64,000 nucleotides of DNA from NCBI GenBank assembly GCA_002205965.3, contig NADL03000748.1:2294001-2358000 (forward strand), written 5' to 3'. The stretch is from Kappaphycus alvarezii. Its lineage: Eukaryota; Rhodophyta; Florideophyceae; Gigartinales; Solieriaceae. Both the position numbers and the translations under genes were made by a program. The notes below the pieces were generated by a model, which saw only the letters and a program-made list of their open reading frames with translations, was not told the origin of the DNA and searched no databases. Shown here piece by piece: positions 47,901 to 62,404 of this stretch. Position 1 is the stretch's first letter. Each line of letters begins with the position of its first letter.

Positions 47901-50900
47901 ATTCATTCAAGAGGAAAGTGAGGGAAGCTTCAGATGTCCAAGGGGAGATTTAAGCATAGCTGTTTTCAGCAGAAAGTAGATTAAATCCTTTGATGAGACC
48001 AGGAAGTAGTACCCTGCCCCATTCTGCACCTGGGGTGACATCGAAGATCTCTCGAGGATGGTCAGGTTGGAAACCAGAGCTGCCTGATGCAGAGATACGT
48101 GGGAGTTCCAGAAACTACCTAATAATCTGATCAGGAGGCGTAAATGGGAAGGATAAGGGCACTGTGGAGGGACTCTTTTACGTGGAGGACTCTCCAGCCG
48201 GGAAGGAATTATGGAACTTTGACATATGTTCTTTCAGCACCTCAAAGGATAGGAACGCGAGAATATAGAATTCCAAATCCTATATGGTTTTCCGTAGGCC
48301 ACCTCTTTACCCAAGTGAGCAGCGCGTTTGAAGTTGAAGTCAGTCTACTTTGCGCTGTGAGAGAAGCGTATAATTTTTCTCATATAATAGCTGAAGAAAA
48401 TTAGCAAAATTGGAAAGTTGCTCCTGGGTTGGGATTGGATTTTTGGAAACATGGATCTAAGGTTTACAATAATATCAGAGGGAAATAGGACTAGTTTCGG
48501 GAAATTATGACCTGACTTGCGAGACCCTTGGTGTGCCTCAGCCCATTTCCATAGCACACGACTGAGCTTAGTTGCGATGGACTGCCGCCCACCCCAATAA
48601 ATGCGTTGTGCGAAGGACACATGGGTCATGCAGATGTCTTGTAGTGATCGGGGTTTTTAGAAATACCCTGAGGCGTGGGGACAGTGTCCTCTAAGGGCGT
48701 TTTCGTAGTTGGCCTGTCATCTGGCAGCGGCTGTGGTAATGACTCCGGCTGCTGTTGAGAGGGGAGGAGTGGAGTAATGAGAGGTATTGGAATTTGAGTT
48801 ACAGCTGCAGAAGACTCCTCCGCGCTCTGCGGGGATGTATCCCCTGCAGATGTCCACCCATAAGGAACAATACCGTCGCTATTACTTTAGTTGCTGGGGC
48901 AGCTCCGCTAAGGTCCGAATCACGTAGAATGGTGAATACGAGTGAAACTTGGCGGGTTAGGGAGAAAGATGCCTCTGGTTACTCTAGCCAGACCTATACG
49001 TGAAAGAATTGTGACTCAGCCTCAACTTACGGCTTACCGATGTTCCCAGGTCTTTCTTGTGCGAGAAACAGTACAAGTACCAAAAATCGTTGCGGCAAGG
49101 ATGCAGCTCAGAAATTTTGTCACGTTATAAGTCGTGTGAAGCGGCCGAAGCCCCTAGATTTTGAGGTGGGAGAGAAGGTCTTGCGAATTATCTGCTGTAG
49201 TAGATACACATCCAAGTGGGAAGCGGTGGGGAAGATGGATGGTTCGCTCGGAGAGTGGGTTGAAAAATGTTGTAAGTAATCATTTCCTGGTGTTCAGCTT
49301 TTTGTTTATGTCCTTATAGAGACTAGGATGGCCAGACGGACGCAGTTTTTCAAAGTTGGTTGTGTGGCCTTGCCCAAATTCGAGCCCCGGGTGCCATCGC
49401 TGGAATAATTCTTAAAATATGGGCACACTTGCCACTTACCCTCGGTGTAATCCAGTATCCCCGCAAACGAAAGCCACGAAAACTAGAAGCAATGGAGAAG
49501 AAAAAGGGAAGGGAAAGAGTTGAAGAAAAATTCACACTTGTATGATAGGGTGAGCCTGTGCAAGGCCATACGACCAGAAGGCATATTTTTGCTGTCCATG
49601 TGTCCATGAGTTTATCTGTACCCTTGGCGACGACGGCTGTTGTGCATATTTGAGCAATCCCCGAAAGCAGCCCAAAACAAAGAATTTTTAGATTTGCAGT
49701 TTAGTCAAGAAGATCACGGTCGCTCCGAACTAAGTAAGCCTTTCCGACACATACTAAAACTCAAATACTATATCCGGAGCGTTCGCAGCTTTTCCCATAC
49801 TCAATCATGCAATATCGGCGATTATGAACGTTTCATGATTTCTCTTTAGGGTAGCTAAGTACCCTATAAGTAACATCAAACGCTTCTCCTGGGAGATTGT
49901 ACCACAGAAAAAAACTTTCTACCCTCTCGAAAACCTTCTGTTTCTCCCACACTGGGGAAATTAGATCCTTCTTAACCTAAAACCTGCAGAATTAGATACC
50001 GTTGTCCAGAGCAGGATTACAGTGGCTAGTAACTAGAGAGAAAATTTTGTGTTGTACGAAAAGACGGCTGCCCCACCCCTCCGCAGAGGAGAGATGGGAA
50101 CAACTGCAATATTACGATTACTGCAGGAATCGGGTGACCTATGTTTCCCAGACGCCGTGTTAAATGTAATTTTAATTATCCAAAAAGACGTCCTAAAACC
50201 TTCTGACAGAATTTTGAGTTGGAGAAGCCTTAAATTATCTAAAAATCCTTTTTGAATATTTTCTCACTATTAAAACATTACTCGTAGAGAAATAGAAAGC
50301 ATATTAAATATTCGATAATTGGTTTTCCGTTTCCCCCATTTTCCCCTTTCCTGCTAGTGATGCTTGAGACCATAAAATTCGAACTATAATTTCATGTCTA
50401 ATGGAAACTTTATTAGCTATATAATGAGCTATTATCAAAAATTCTCAAAATTGTGGAGTCATCCATCTACCTGAAAAGTAATGCCTTGGGTACAAAATTG
50501 TAGTTATTTCCAGTTAGCATTCAGATATTAGAGAGAGATTAATGGAAGGAATTGAGAAGGATGGTTTCTATATTTCTAGTTGCGGAGACGGATATATGCT
50601 ATGGGCCTGATGAATAAGCCCGTCCACACTTCTTCAAATGATTGATGACATCTTAAAGGCCATTTAACTCGTGAATATTTTCTAGAAATCAGATTCACTC
50701 TATACGCAGATCATGAGGCACATGTCTCGTGTTTTTCCTTCTTATAACTCATCTTCTTGGTAGGAATGAATAAAGCTCACAAAAATGCTTTTGCGATGCC
50801 TAACATTAGCCTACTGAGTTCTTTACGCAAGAAGAGTTTCACTTAGAGTAAAACGTCATTAAAGATATCAAAAATCACTTTTTACAAGGAAAAATGAATT

Positions 50901-53900
50901 TAACTGACTTTCCTTGGCATGTGTGATGCTATTGCTAATCTTTTAAACAGATTGAATACAATGATGGCTCAAGCATGTCTCACAGGGGTTTTCAATTTTT
51001 TTCAAATAGTTTTCCACTATAAAGTTCAATGATTTCAATCAAAGATTCAGTCTAATATCTATTTTTAAATAACCTGCGCGATTATCCAGGATGGATTATC
51101 AATTAATGCCAAAATTGATGCGTCAGATTAAAATCTTCGCCATGCTAGCCAGACAGCCTCCCAATACAGCTTCCTTGGATAGAACAGGTCGATTAAGAAA
51201 TATTTTTTTTGATACTCGAAATTAGAATTATTGATTGCGCACGCATACTGCTAAAGGAAGCAATAAAAATGGTGAATGAAATATTGTTTAGGGCAATTAC
51301 TGAGAGCGTAATTACAAATGAACAATCAAAAAAGATGTATATCAACTAAAGACAGATAGATGAATGAGTAAGAAATTAGATCACACAGGATAGCAAGTGC
51401 GGCGACATCCATAGTTAAAAGGGAGGAAAAAATGAGACAAAAAAGGCCCGCTCTTTATTGTCGGTGTGGACAAAACATCCAAAAAATTCTTTGCCATTAT
51501 CATGTAATCCGCAAATTACAAAAAAAACTGGTTCCTCTCTATTTCTGCGCACATGGAAAATGTTTGATTGAAAAGAGGAATACAAGAATTTTTATAGACT
51601 CTGAAGAAAACTTTCAATATATTATTTCTTCTAACAATGAATTACCTGATATTCTTTTTTATGCTGAGACAGAAAAAATTCTATAATTTGCATATACGCA
51701 GTTTTCACAAAGAAGAAAGAAGATGATAACGTATTGTCATCGCAAAAATCCATTAGCGCCATCAGCCCACATTATTTAAATTTTTCTGAACTTGTGCTAT
51801 ATTTCTTTCGGTTTTTTCGACCGAGGGAAGTTTTAGGTACACTTCTTGCTTGAAACAGTTCAATTCAGTAAAAAATATCATCAAGCGCATTCTTCAGAAT
51901 TAAGGAGGAATCCTATTTATAATGGTTGACGTACCGCATGGAATTATTCTGCCAGGGAGATTTATAATTAGAATGAAGGTCATGGAAAGAAATAAGGTCA
52001 TTGATCACTTCTCTCTAGTTTTTCGAATCTACAATTTTACAGGGGCCTGTGGTACTTCCAAAGTCTGAATAAAAAAGAAAAATGTGAGGCTCAGCGCTAT
52101 GAAATCAATTTTGCTGAGAAGCTTTTTATGTTACTTCAGAGTTAAGATGAGTGACTTAAATGATAGGTCAAGTATAAGCACCTCTAGTGGAGATAGAATA
52201 GGATTCAAAGTACTTTTGATAATGAAATATGCTACCGATGAGGACATTTGAACTAATTATTGTCTTTTTTATCAACTAACAATCTCATTCTTTTCAATTA
52301 AGGGGAAGGCTGGCACTAATTTGTTACCGCTCTAAATTTATCAAGGTGCTCCACTATATTCAATATTATTTGAAGAGCCTCCATGGATTTTAGAAAACCA
52401 TGCCACTACGTCTATCCCTAAAAACTTGAATAAAATGCACAAAACTCTTCGAGAACGAATCCCACGCTTCTGCTGAGCTAATAGCCAAAAAGAAGACAAT
52501 AAAAAGTTTTCTGACTGCTATTGTGCTCTAAAACACGCCTTTTGGCACGGAAAATTTGTTCGCACGCTTCGTCATTATTTTCGTAATTTTGGAATTTTTT
52601 CCCATTCCAACCTTTTCAGTGTCCACAAGACCATTGTACTTATATAGGAACAAAGTTTAGGGCTAAAGTTTTGAGTAAAAATTATTCTTTTTCTGTTCTT
52701 TTTCGCGGACCTATAATTTCAACAGTAATAAAGCTCGATCAAAACAAACTTTTCGGTAATTTTAGCGCTATTGATAGTACAAACTAATTTATTCCATTTG
52801 ATAAACTTTGATTTTAGTACCAATTTGCCACATTTTATCTTGTAGGTGACCGCTTTAACCAAAGTGATGTAGAGCTGAGGCCACTGAACACCTCTTCACT
52901 GTAATTATATGATTTTAGAGTATATTTTTTAGAAAATATTTACGGGCCCCAAAATTTATTTTACTCACTGTACATTTTTGTATGATAAAGAGGTCTGTCC
53001 TCATATGGGGACAGTGCTATCGCGAATAGACACTAAGGACCATTTTGAAAACATCCTTTACCAATTAAAATGCGAACTCTCTTATCGAAATAGTAGATGA
53101 AATCAAGATCAATAGAAACACTGATATAGTCAAAATGTTCTTTGTGTAATTTTCGTATGGAAATTTTGATTTTTGCCGTTAAAATGAGAAAAGTTTTTTT
53201 GGCCAAGAAATGGACTTGTATCAATTTTTCATCCCTAAGGTCCTGCATCTACTCCATTAATATCTTATTTCGGCGACTCTTCGATACTTTGAATTTATTT
53301 TTGTATTACAACAAGCCTCGCACTTCTAATCAATTCCCATTGACCCTTGAGTTGGTTTGCACACCTTTAAAACATAAGCTGTAATCATCTAGTAATTGCT
53401 CAATAAAACAGAAAAAATAATCTGTAGAATGGTGAATGGTGAAAGCAGGTTAGTAAATAAAGTTTTGTACAGTCCATGAATTTAGTTTCTAATTTTCCTA
53501 GGTAAAAAGCTCCTGTAAATGATATTCATTCTTTGTTCCATATCACCTACTTTCTGCAGTAGAAATTATGCACGGTTGTCCACCTGATGGCGTTTTGCCT
53601 TCCTTCAGTATTATTATCTAACGTAGGGCATCTCATTAAAGATGATAGCTCCCTACTCTCTACTCAAGCTGTATGTAAGCAGCCTTGAATTAAACAATGA
53701 AGATTACAGTTGGAAAATAATTGCAAAAATATGATTGATCTATAAGCATTTCATCCTTTTTTCTGGACAACTGTTTAATACTTCATCAACTTTGATCATT
53801 TCGATCAGGTACCAGGAAAAGTTGCTTCAACTCAAACGAATCCAAAAAACGTTAATATAAGTTCGAGACAAGGAATATTAAAGCTTTCAAGTCGACAATA

Positions 53901-55590
53901 GAGTGTCAGTAAACTTTTCGGAGCCGAAAAGGCCTATCAAAATGTCTATAGCTCTCCACGTTCCGTCAAGGTTACTGTTTTGAATACCATTCTATTATGA
54001 ATCAAGAGAACGAAGCTGCTCAAATTTGCCGCCTTACTTTCATTGAAGAACAATTCGTCATCCACAGTGTCATTAAATGCACTGAAGTCCTTTAATTATC
54101 ATTTTTGGAGCTGAATAACAATTTATTTTGGTTATTGAGTGCACCTTTTTCGCAATTTCACTGCTTTCTTAAGGGTAAATCATTTTATTAAACCTTTTCT
54201 GGGTAGCTCCAGAGATATTTACTTTCTTGCATAATTATGGTCTTTCAGAGATTGAAATCATATTTTTTACTCCTGTTTGTGTAAAAACACAAACTGACTG
54301 GGTTCAGAGGATATTTGTTGACTGAAATTATTTGGGTTGTCGAATCTGAAACTAGGTCAGAAATGTGTAAAGTGTGGATAGTATTGGTTTATTTATAAGA
54401 TAAAGAGCTCAGCGCTGTTCAATTTGAAACTGGAATTATCATTACTGAAATAGGACTAAAAATAAGAGGGGAATTATCGATGGCGTACGTGGGGAAACTG
54501 GTGCAAAAAGAAGATACGGTGAATGGTTTCATTCGCTACGAAAATCCGAGGCTTTTCTGTACTGAATAAATATTATGCTTTAATTTGAGTGCAAGTTGCT
54601 GCAGCCGATTTTCCCAGATCATTTTAGTTTTTTAGTTTCATAAGTAATTTTTACTGTATTGATTCGTACACAGGATAAGGTAGGCAGTTCTATTATAACC
54701 TTTTTTATTTCTATGCTAGTTTTATTTTGTATTTAATTCTTCATTCTCAGCGATAAGCGCATTTTAGATGAATATTATATTCCAGTTAATGAAAATAACC
54801 AGGAAAACACGAAACGGGCAGAAAAAAGACATTTTTTTCGATTGTTCCCCTCCTCGCAATCAACGTAGAAAAACGAACTCCACAAGGTCTACATTACTTC
54901 ACTGTGCAAAATGGAGCTTATTCCTAATAGCTACATGGGATTTCGAAACAAGGGGGTTTATTTTGTCCTTTCACTATACTATAATCTCAAAAAAGAGAAG
55001 ACGAGAAATCAAATAAATAACGTACGTAACAGAAAAATCTCCGCCCTCAGACAGGGCTGTGTAAAATGTATTCATAGGACTCGAAAATGTTAAAATATGA
55101 ACACTGCGTTCAGTTTTCAATTAGAATTGAGTCTACAGCACATCACTTTATAGGATCGATTCCATCGATACGGTTGAGAAAATAAATAAGACAACTATTC
55201 CTTTGTTACTAGCAACACACCCTATGTGCCTAGTTCCCTTGTGGTCAAACTGCAATATTTCACGGGAAAACATTCAAATTCGGTCAGAAATAAATCGTCA
55301 CACATAGTCGCCTAATTTAATGCTCTGTCTTTAAAAATATGAAATTGAGATTAACATTTGAACGGATTACAGTAGAAAAATTACCACTGAAAGCATAAAA
55401 ATTTGAATTTTAGTCGTCTCATTGGTCATGCAGCAGAATATACTATTTAAAAGCTGTGAAAATATGTCGTTAGACGCTCTATAAAATTTTCCTCTCTTTT
55501 GATGATTATTGAGCAGAATAGGATTACGCATTAGTTCCTATGAGATTTATCTTTATGAAGCCAAAGGACAAAGGAAACTTCCTGCCTAAA
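44990..55590. other. AT-rich flank with only weak coding traces
   Basis: Composition falls back to AT-rich, most clearly beyond about 49.6 kb. Open frames are short and on both strands. Between 46 and 49.5 kb composition is intermediate. A plus-strand segment at about 49.14-49.28 kb (LDFEVGEKVLRIICCSRYTS, then KWEA) faintly recalls the C-terminal region of Ty3/gypsy integrases, but alone this is not enough for a call. No RNA gene or host gene is supported. Confidence 0.5.
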
Positions 55591-55593
55591 TAA

Positions 55594-56390
55594 TTTCTGG
55601 TTCTGTCTCTGCATTTTCGGACTCCTAATGAAAATGCTTCCGGTTATAAAAAAGTACAAGATCCTGGTAAAAGGTCACCGAGGGAAGGTGAATTAGGAAT
55701 AGTTACAGAGACAGCCGTTGAAAAAGTTCATATAGTAAAAGTAAGATTCAATCACGCACCATCCGAACTTGAACAACTTAAAAATTTTCGCAAAAAAGTA
55801 CGCAAAGGACATAACTATAAAGCAAAATCACACACTGGCCTCTCTAAAGCTAGAAGAAGCACTGTAACGGTGTTATTCCGACAAAAAAATCTGCAAACAC
55901 TAAAGGAATGGATATATCATCGGGGAAAACGTAAATACTTTACTTCCTAAGGAAGAAACCCTCCTCCGAAAAATAGAAACGTGATTTTTTGTAAGGTTCA
56001 ATTGGAGCCATTGAAGGATAATTATTTTACAAAGTTCATAAAACAGATAGAGATGCCATGGGCACTCACATCGAGGCTATTGGAAGCGATACGCCACAAA
56101 TAAGGAAGGTTATTTACACAATAGAAAGGTATATATTTGAAATGCGGACGATTTCTAGTTATATTACATCAATAGCTGAATCAGAGCCGTTTTAGAAAAA
56201 ATACGCCAGTCCTTAAGAAAGAAAAGGCCCTTTTGACCTTCTAAGTTTCTAGTATAAAGATAGCTGAGAATTTATGCCACTGATTAAGGAGTTAAACCCA
56301 TTGACGACATGTAGGTGCAACGGGAGAGAAGAAGTAGACCCGGTCTACTGTTACTACGAAAAAGTCATGGATGACTAGAGATGCTCATAA
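55594..56390 (+). other. Coding-like remnant without a start codon
   Basis: From 55594 to 55950 a plus-strand frame stays open for 118 codons in very AT-rich DNA, with no in-frame ATG. The product is strongly basic (SELEQLKNFRKKVRKGHNYK among its residues). Further coding-like pieces follow on the same strand at about 56.03-56.19 kb and 56.27-56.38 kb. An acidic stretch, partly open, lies at about 56.87-56.96 kb. Together they suggest the eroded coding region of a mobile element. I cannot assign a family, and a retroelement gag region is only a guess. It is old and broken. Confidence 0.35.
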
Positions 56391-59003
56391 ATAGTTGACC
56401 AAAATGGATGTACCCTTAGCCATATTTTTGACATAAAAATCTTCACTTAATCGAAAAATGTTTGTACCGACGTTAAAAATGGCAGACATATTCGTCAAAT
56501 AATGTTTGCCTGCAAAAAAATCCAACGAGTAATAATTTAAAATACGCTTCCGTATACTTAAAATTTCGCGGCCGTATTGTAAATTAATCTAAAACATCTA
56601 TTTTGTGATTCACTGACATGTTTTTGTAGGGAATTGGTCCAATTTCTTTGCGTCTTTAATTTTAAATCATCTTACTCCGTGAAACAGTCAGGCAGCGATA
56701 CTACGGTACTCCAGAATAAACTATGCATATTTCTCTACAAATTATCGAAAGGACGTTTCTAAGCATACCTGATGCAAACCAAGGGCATTCCAGAAAATAT
56801 TCAAACTAGTTCTCTGAGTGCGTTTTGTTGCACAGTGTAAATTTCAAAAACTTTTTTAGGAATTGGACGAGGAGAGCGACGGCTGAATTTAGGATGGTGA
56901 TGAGGATTCACAGTTCGGAGAGGAAGAAGATTTCATCTGTGTGCCGTAACAGTTCAAATGCCAAGCTATGGCTAAAGAAACCTAAGGAAGAGTGCGAATT
57001 TGAGTTCATCCTGCATTCTTACATTTCGTCAGTGTCAGCGCGATCTCGGGTTGAGGAGCAAAAATGACATGATCAATAGTAAATTACAGTAAGCCATATT
57101 TAATGAATCCCCATACATCAGCTTGCCTCTATTGAGTTTTGCCAGCTTTCTTCATTTCATTTTATTGTTAATATTGGGGGAATAATGCAAAAACACTGAG
57201 ATTCGACATATCAATCATTTTCAACTATTCATTTCCTTTATATATTTCACTTTTCGGAGTACTGTGGAGTTCTTTTACATCAAAATTTGTAACCATTAAT
57301 TTCTCTGCAAATTTCATCAGTTTTGGAATTTTGTGGAGTTTTTTGGCGATATTGATCTGCTCGACCAACAAGAAATTGTATACTTCACGAATTCTGAAGA
57401 AACAATGAGCAACTGTTTCTCAAATATGCTACGATTTATTAAAAATTAATTCAAATTATTACTATGCAGTGTTGTCTGGGAGAACTCTTAAGAAATTTAG
57501 GAACTCAAGCATTCAAGATATTCGAGACACTCCAAGGAAAGAGTTACATTTTTTACTCAATGTGAAGCTGTTTTAGATACTAGGGGCGCTTGAGATTCCC
57601 TGGATTTCAGTATGATTTTAATGGTACTTTTCATTTTAGATAATTTGCTCATAATCATGAATTCATACTTTTATCTTGTTAAATGCGGCCACAATTCCGT
57701 CCGCCGTCTATAAAATAATTTCCTCTCGTGTATTAAAATCATCTATATAATTTCACAATGCGAATACCAGTGCTGAGCTGGATTGAATTCTTCAAAACAT
57801 TAGGGTTTAGTTGGTCGTTTCGTGATTAATTGCTTCGTCATCACTCGCTTTCTGTATCTACTCTAGTAGGTTATGAATTTTGGGTTGGTTTTGAACTCAT
57901 GTGGACGTTGAGCATCGCTAAAATCTGATTTTGCCTCTAGAAAATGTTCTCAGTCTTCTGGAGAATCACTTCTATCTGTTGACATCTTAAGGTATCGTGT
58001 AACCTGTTGGTTGCTGTCTTTTGCGAATTAAGTGGGGTTCCCTAATTTCTAGGGTATCTATCGTTATATTGAGCTATATAGATACTGATTGGAACTATCA
58101 AAAATAAATTTGAGACTATCAGCCCGCGTGCTTTCTCTGTAGCTTTACCTCTTTTATCTTAATGATCGTCTTTTTTCGTTTTTCCTTTCCTTCGCGCACA
58201 TTTTATCGTTTCTTTTGGTCTTTTGAAACTCTAAACTCTCTTCCTGTATTTTTTTTTATTGAGAACAGCTTGTAAATTCTCTTCAGATCTGGCTCTTGTT
58301 GGCCTCTTGTAAAATCAGCTAACTGGTTTCGGAATATGGGCCTCAAGTCACTTTTAAGCGTTATCAATCATATTTTTTATTTCTTTGGTTTTTTATATTA
58401 CTCTATTATCATCTCGGTTAATTGTTTGAATATTTAGCTTCAGTGTAATTATTTATCTCTAACAATGCCAAGTGTTGTATGATTTGAATGCAAATTAACA
58501 GGACTCCAAATCTTTACACCACTCGCAGTAAGCCAACTCTACTTGCCCTCTGGGACTGTAAATGGCTGTAGTTTTATTGATTGAGCAGAGGTACGCATAA
58601 ACATATTTGGTTAAACAAGCTTGCTCCGCTGTAGCATGATTTGTATCTCTTACTTTTTTCGGCTTCTCTTTTTAAACATGTGTTTAATTACATATAACTG
58701 TGTATTTCTATCCTTGGTTCTATTCAATGGTAGAAATAGGAATAATTGTAAAACTTTCAAGAGAAAGTCACTGGAATGGTCCTCAGGTATTCTAAGTCTT
58801 CATAATGGTTACCCTGCCCTTTAAATATTGGTTTGAGTTGGATATCGTCGTAAATTTGGCCTTCGCTATCTGCGAGCAATGTAGTCAGCCCCTGAGTTAG
58901 TTTTATATTTTCTCACCGCCAGGTTGTACAGTTGAAGAGTATGGCGCCTTCACCTAAGTTCATACATTCAAAGATTCCGGGACAACAATCTGTACAGTTT
59001 CGT
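56391..59003. other. AT-rich, no assignable feature
   Basis: Short frames only. The acidic stretch at 56.87-56.96 kb is mentioned with the preceding feature. The end of the Ty3/gypsy fossil (integrase and terminal repeat) would be expected in this interval, but I cannot recognise it. Confidence 0.4.
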
Positions 59004-62000
59004 TCAATTGAATAAAAGATAAGGTAAGAAGGTGGCCCTAGTATATAATTGTAACCCAGGTTCATCTACCCTCTTATTCATTTCGATGCAGTGCGGATTT
59101 TTATCTGCTTCTTGAGGAACTCCTCTACCGGGATATTCATTTCTTTGCCGGCCCTCACCCCGTACGCGCGAACCCGCGGGCTGGGCTTGATTATTTAGGG
59201 CTGACTCGTATCCTTGCCTAAACCGAGACAATATGTGATCTAATTGAGACTTCTCTGTACCTTTCCAGAAGGGACAATGAATTTTTGAGATTGTGATTCC
59301 TGCACAGATTGTGCTATACTCATCTTCAAAATCTACTAGGCGAGTTCTCCAACAGACGAGACTTTCTGTACAGCCTTTTTTTAGTAACCAAAGGAGGGCC
59401 TGCTGATCCGTCCGGGCTGTAAACCTAATCCATTCCAAGTAGGTCTCTATTTGAGCAAAACATACGCCAAAAAATGGAACTATCTATCGGCTGTGGAATA
59501 CTTCTTTTAGGGCTTGCCTGACGTACGGCAGTAGTATCCAATTAGTTTTAAGGCCATTTTCTTCTTTGAAAGAATATCTGACTTGGGTAGCTACGCACAT
59601 TTGTCCACGTTTTGGGTCTTGCAAAGGATCATTACAGCCAAGATAGGATAGCCTATCAATGCTTTTTGAGGAAACCTATGCACTCTTGGTCAGATAGGGT
59701 TTAGAATCCTGTAGGTAAAATCTTCCCAAGCTTTCAGTTTAGTGTATATTCTACTAGCTTTTTGCAAAATTTTGCGCGAACCCGCGGAAGATATATCATA
59801 TACTCAAAAAGGAACTAAATCTTTACTGATTTTAGAGGTTTTTACTTATGGTAAAGCCTCCGAATTCTTTAAATCAACCTCTAGTTTTTCCCGGTATGAT
59901 ACCGTGCACCAATACTCCACTGCTGACTCGCAGAAGCAGAACTTTAAAACCTGAGAGAAATTAAATTCAATTGGCTCAAGTTTTTTACCGACTGGATTCG
60001 TTCAAAATTTCCGTACGCATGTGCGAGAACGCGAGGATATCATACAAAATAGAGTAAAACGTATTACGCTCCGCACTTGGCTACAATGAAATCTTGAGAC
60101 CAACTTAATGCCGCTGATGCCTTTTGCAGACCAAAAGTCATTCTGGAAGAACTTTTTTATCTAGCATGACAAAACATAGATGTAGTTTCTGGTCTAGTTT
60201 GTCAATTGGTTCCTTCTATTACCCATAGCTAGTATCTAGAGTCGTTAACAGTTCAGAATACCCTAATAAGCCTATCACTTCATCCATTAGTGGTACATGG
60301 TAGGGTACCACAACGTTCAAGGCGTTTATCCGCCTTTACTTGAAAAAATGCCCTAAGATACAATCAGATTTCCTGATAAGTACCACGGAGCTTACCTATT
60401 CCTATTCCGGGGGTTTGACTACTCCTTTTTTCAGCAGTTTGTGCACCTATTTCTTTTCTTAATCCCATGTCTTCTATCCCTGTACGGTAAGCTTGTTGAT
60501 TAACTAGCATGGCTTCGTTAAGAAGATGTATCAAATATGAGGTAGCTTTGATCCCCTTCAAACGACCTGATCACTTATGCCGGAACCCATCTATAAAATT
60601 CATGAACTGCTGACTTTTATCCATTCTTCTACTAAATTACATAAATTGCCCCTCGAATTAAGTCCTTAACCTTCATTATAACAACGTTTTTGATCCTCTT
60701 CTGTTACAGCTGCATTAATAACAGCCAGTGCTAACTGACCGTTCTGAATAACTTGGTTCCATCTTACCCTGGCTTTTATCTCTCTAGAACTAGTTACTGC
60801 GATGAGTAATGAAACCAAGGGTTTTATGTCCTGTATATTGTTACAAAATGAGTTCCAAATTCTTCGCTGCCACTCAGGCATATTCTGTATCTAGTAAATG
60901 CCCTTATTATCCAAATGGACGATACTAACTGTTTTGGAGTATACAGAGTTGTATCATCCTTCGCAACGAGCACCCATCTGGATACCGTTTCCCCGGGGCT
61001 CTATACTGCCTAGATTCCATAGGATTTCAACAGACGGGAAATCATACAGTGCTTTTTGCTTTCCTTAGATAACTTTCGTGACGAAATTTCTCAGCATAAA
61101 GCTGTTCGCAAAAGATTTTTCCTTTAGTAACTGAACGATTACTAAAACTTTCCCAATTCCAAAATGAAGGATAGTTATTCTACCTTGTCTTATTGCATTA
61201 TTCGACGCATCTACTAACCTAGAGCCGCCCTCACATGCTAATGCAAACATTTTGAGATTCAAAGACAGATGTTAAACATGAATTATATTCTGTCCGGCTT
61301 CGTTGTTTGTCAGGTTCTTAACAGGAATCAACTTTGATGCTTTTAATCTATATGACAACTACACCATGTAATGGATCTTCCGGAGAAGAAAATAAGTGTG
61401 AATTGTATCCTCCATTCCCTTTGATTTAAACAAACTTATGCGTGTTCGACTGATGGATAGTAGTTCATTTAATATCTGAGTGTGTAGGCGACTTTGCCAT
61501 ATCTCTTGAGCTTTTTTATCGATTTCGGTTTCGAAGAGTTTTCTTCTTCCAACTCTCGTAGTTTTGGAACAGATCTAAGCTTTGTTTTATTCCTTCCGCT
61601 TGCTTTCGGTCCGTTTACTCCCGTTCTAAATTTACAATCCTTTCCAGTATTATTTTACTTTTCATTGTCACATGCACAAGGGATCATACTCCTGCAAAAT
61701 AGTCGCAGCCGGCACAAATCCAACAAAAAAGTTTAAACGACTCTGCCGATGCATTTACACAAAACTTTACCACAGGATTAAATGTCGTGTCTTCTCCGCC
61801 TGGAAGTACATCACTCCTTGGTAACCTTCCGGTACTGATAGGTGTCCGATGTATCAGTTGATCCAAAGTCTTCTCGATCCAATTGTCCTCTCCCGAGTAC
61901 TTATTTTCTCTTCCCCAATAGATCGACGTTTTTTTGATTTTTCGTTCTGTTCCATTCTTCATCTTCATTGGCCATGGCATATTGTTGGATGTCTCACAAG

Positions 62001-62404
62001 GATAAATTTTTGTTCTTACAAGGATATTTTTGTCTAAACTTGGATTCTTCGGTGTAAATAATCATCGTAAATGAACTTAAATCTTCTCTCGAAATACACA
62101 GCTCCATATGAGCGGTCCGTCACGTAAAGGAGTCCAACAAAGTATTCTATCTTTATAGCAGGTTCTTTTTCATGTTATTGATTCCTGTATAGATTATGTA
62201 GATGGCCTTATCAGTGAAAAATGCCGGTAAAAGTAAACGTACGGCTTCTAAATAAGATTCTACCGAGTCATTGTTGCCTCTCTTTTTAATTGTTGGGCCC
62301 CTGTAAGTTTTTGAGCCTGATTTTAGATTCTTTCTAGCTAAATAATCCATTAAAGAACTGGAATAACTAAACTTTGAGTCCTTTCTAGATATGATTTTGG
62401 TCAT
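59004..62404 (-). mobile_element. Ty3/gypsy-type LTR retrotransposon fossil
   Basis: The minus strand carries, in the usual order, a capsid-like segment (about 62.2-62.4 kb; SVESYLEAVRLLLPAF and a following helix resemble gag), a reverse transcriptase region (about 60.0-60.2 kb; the MTFGLQKASAALSW block) and RNase H (about 59.3-59.5 kb; YLEWIRFTARTDQQALLWLL then WRTRLVDFE). The RNase H match is the strongest. Integrase and terminal repeats are not recognised. The copy is clearly old, AT-rich like its surroundings, and broken in many places. Confidence 0.65.
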
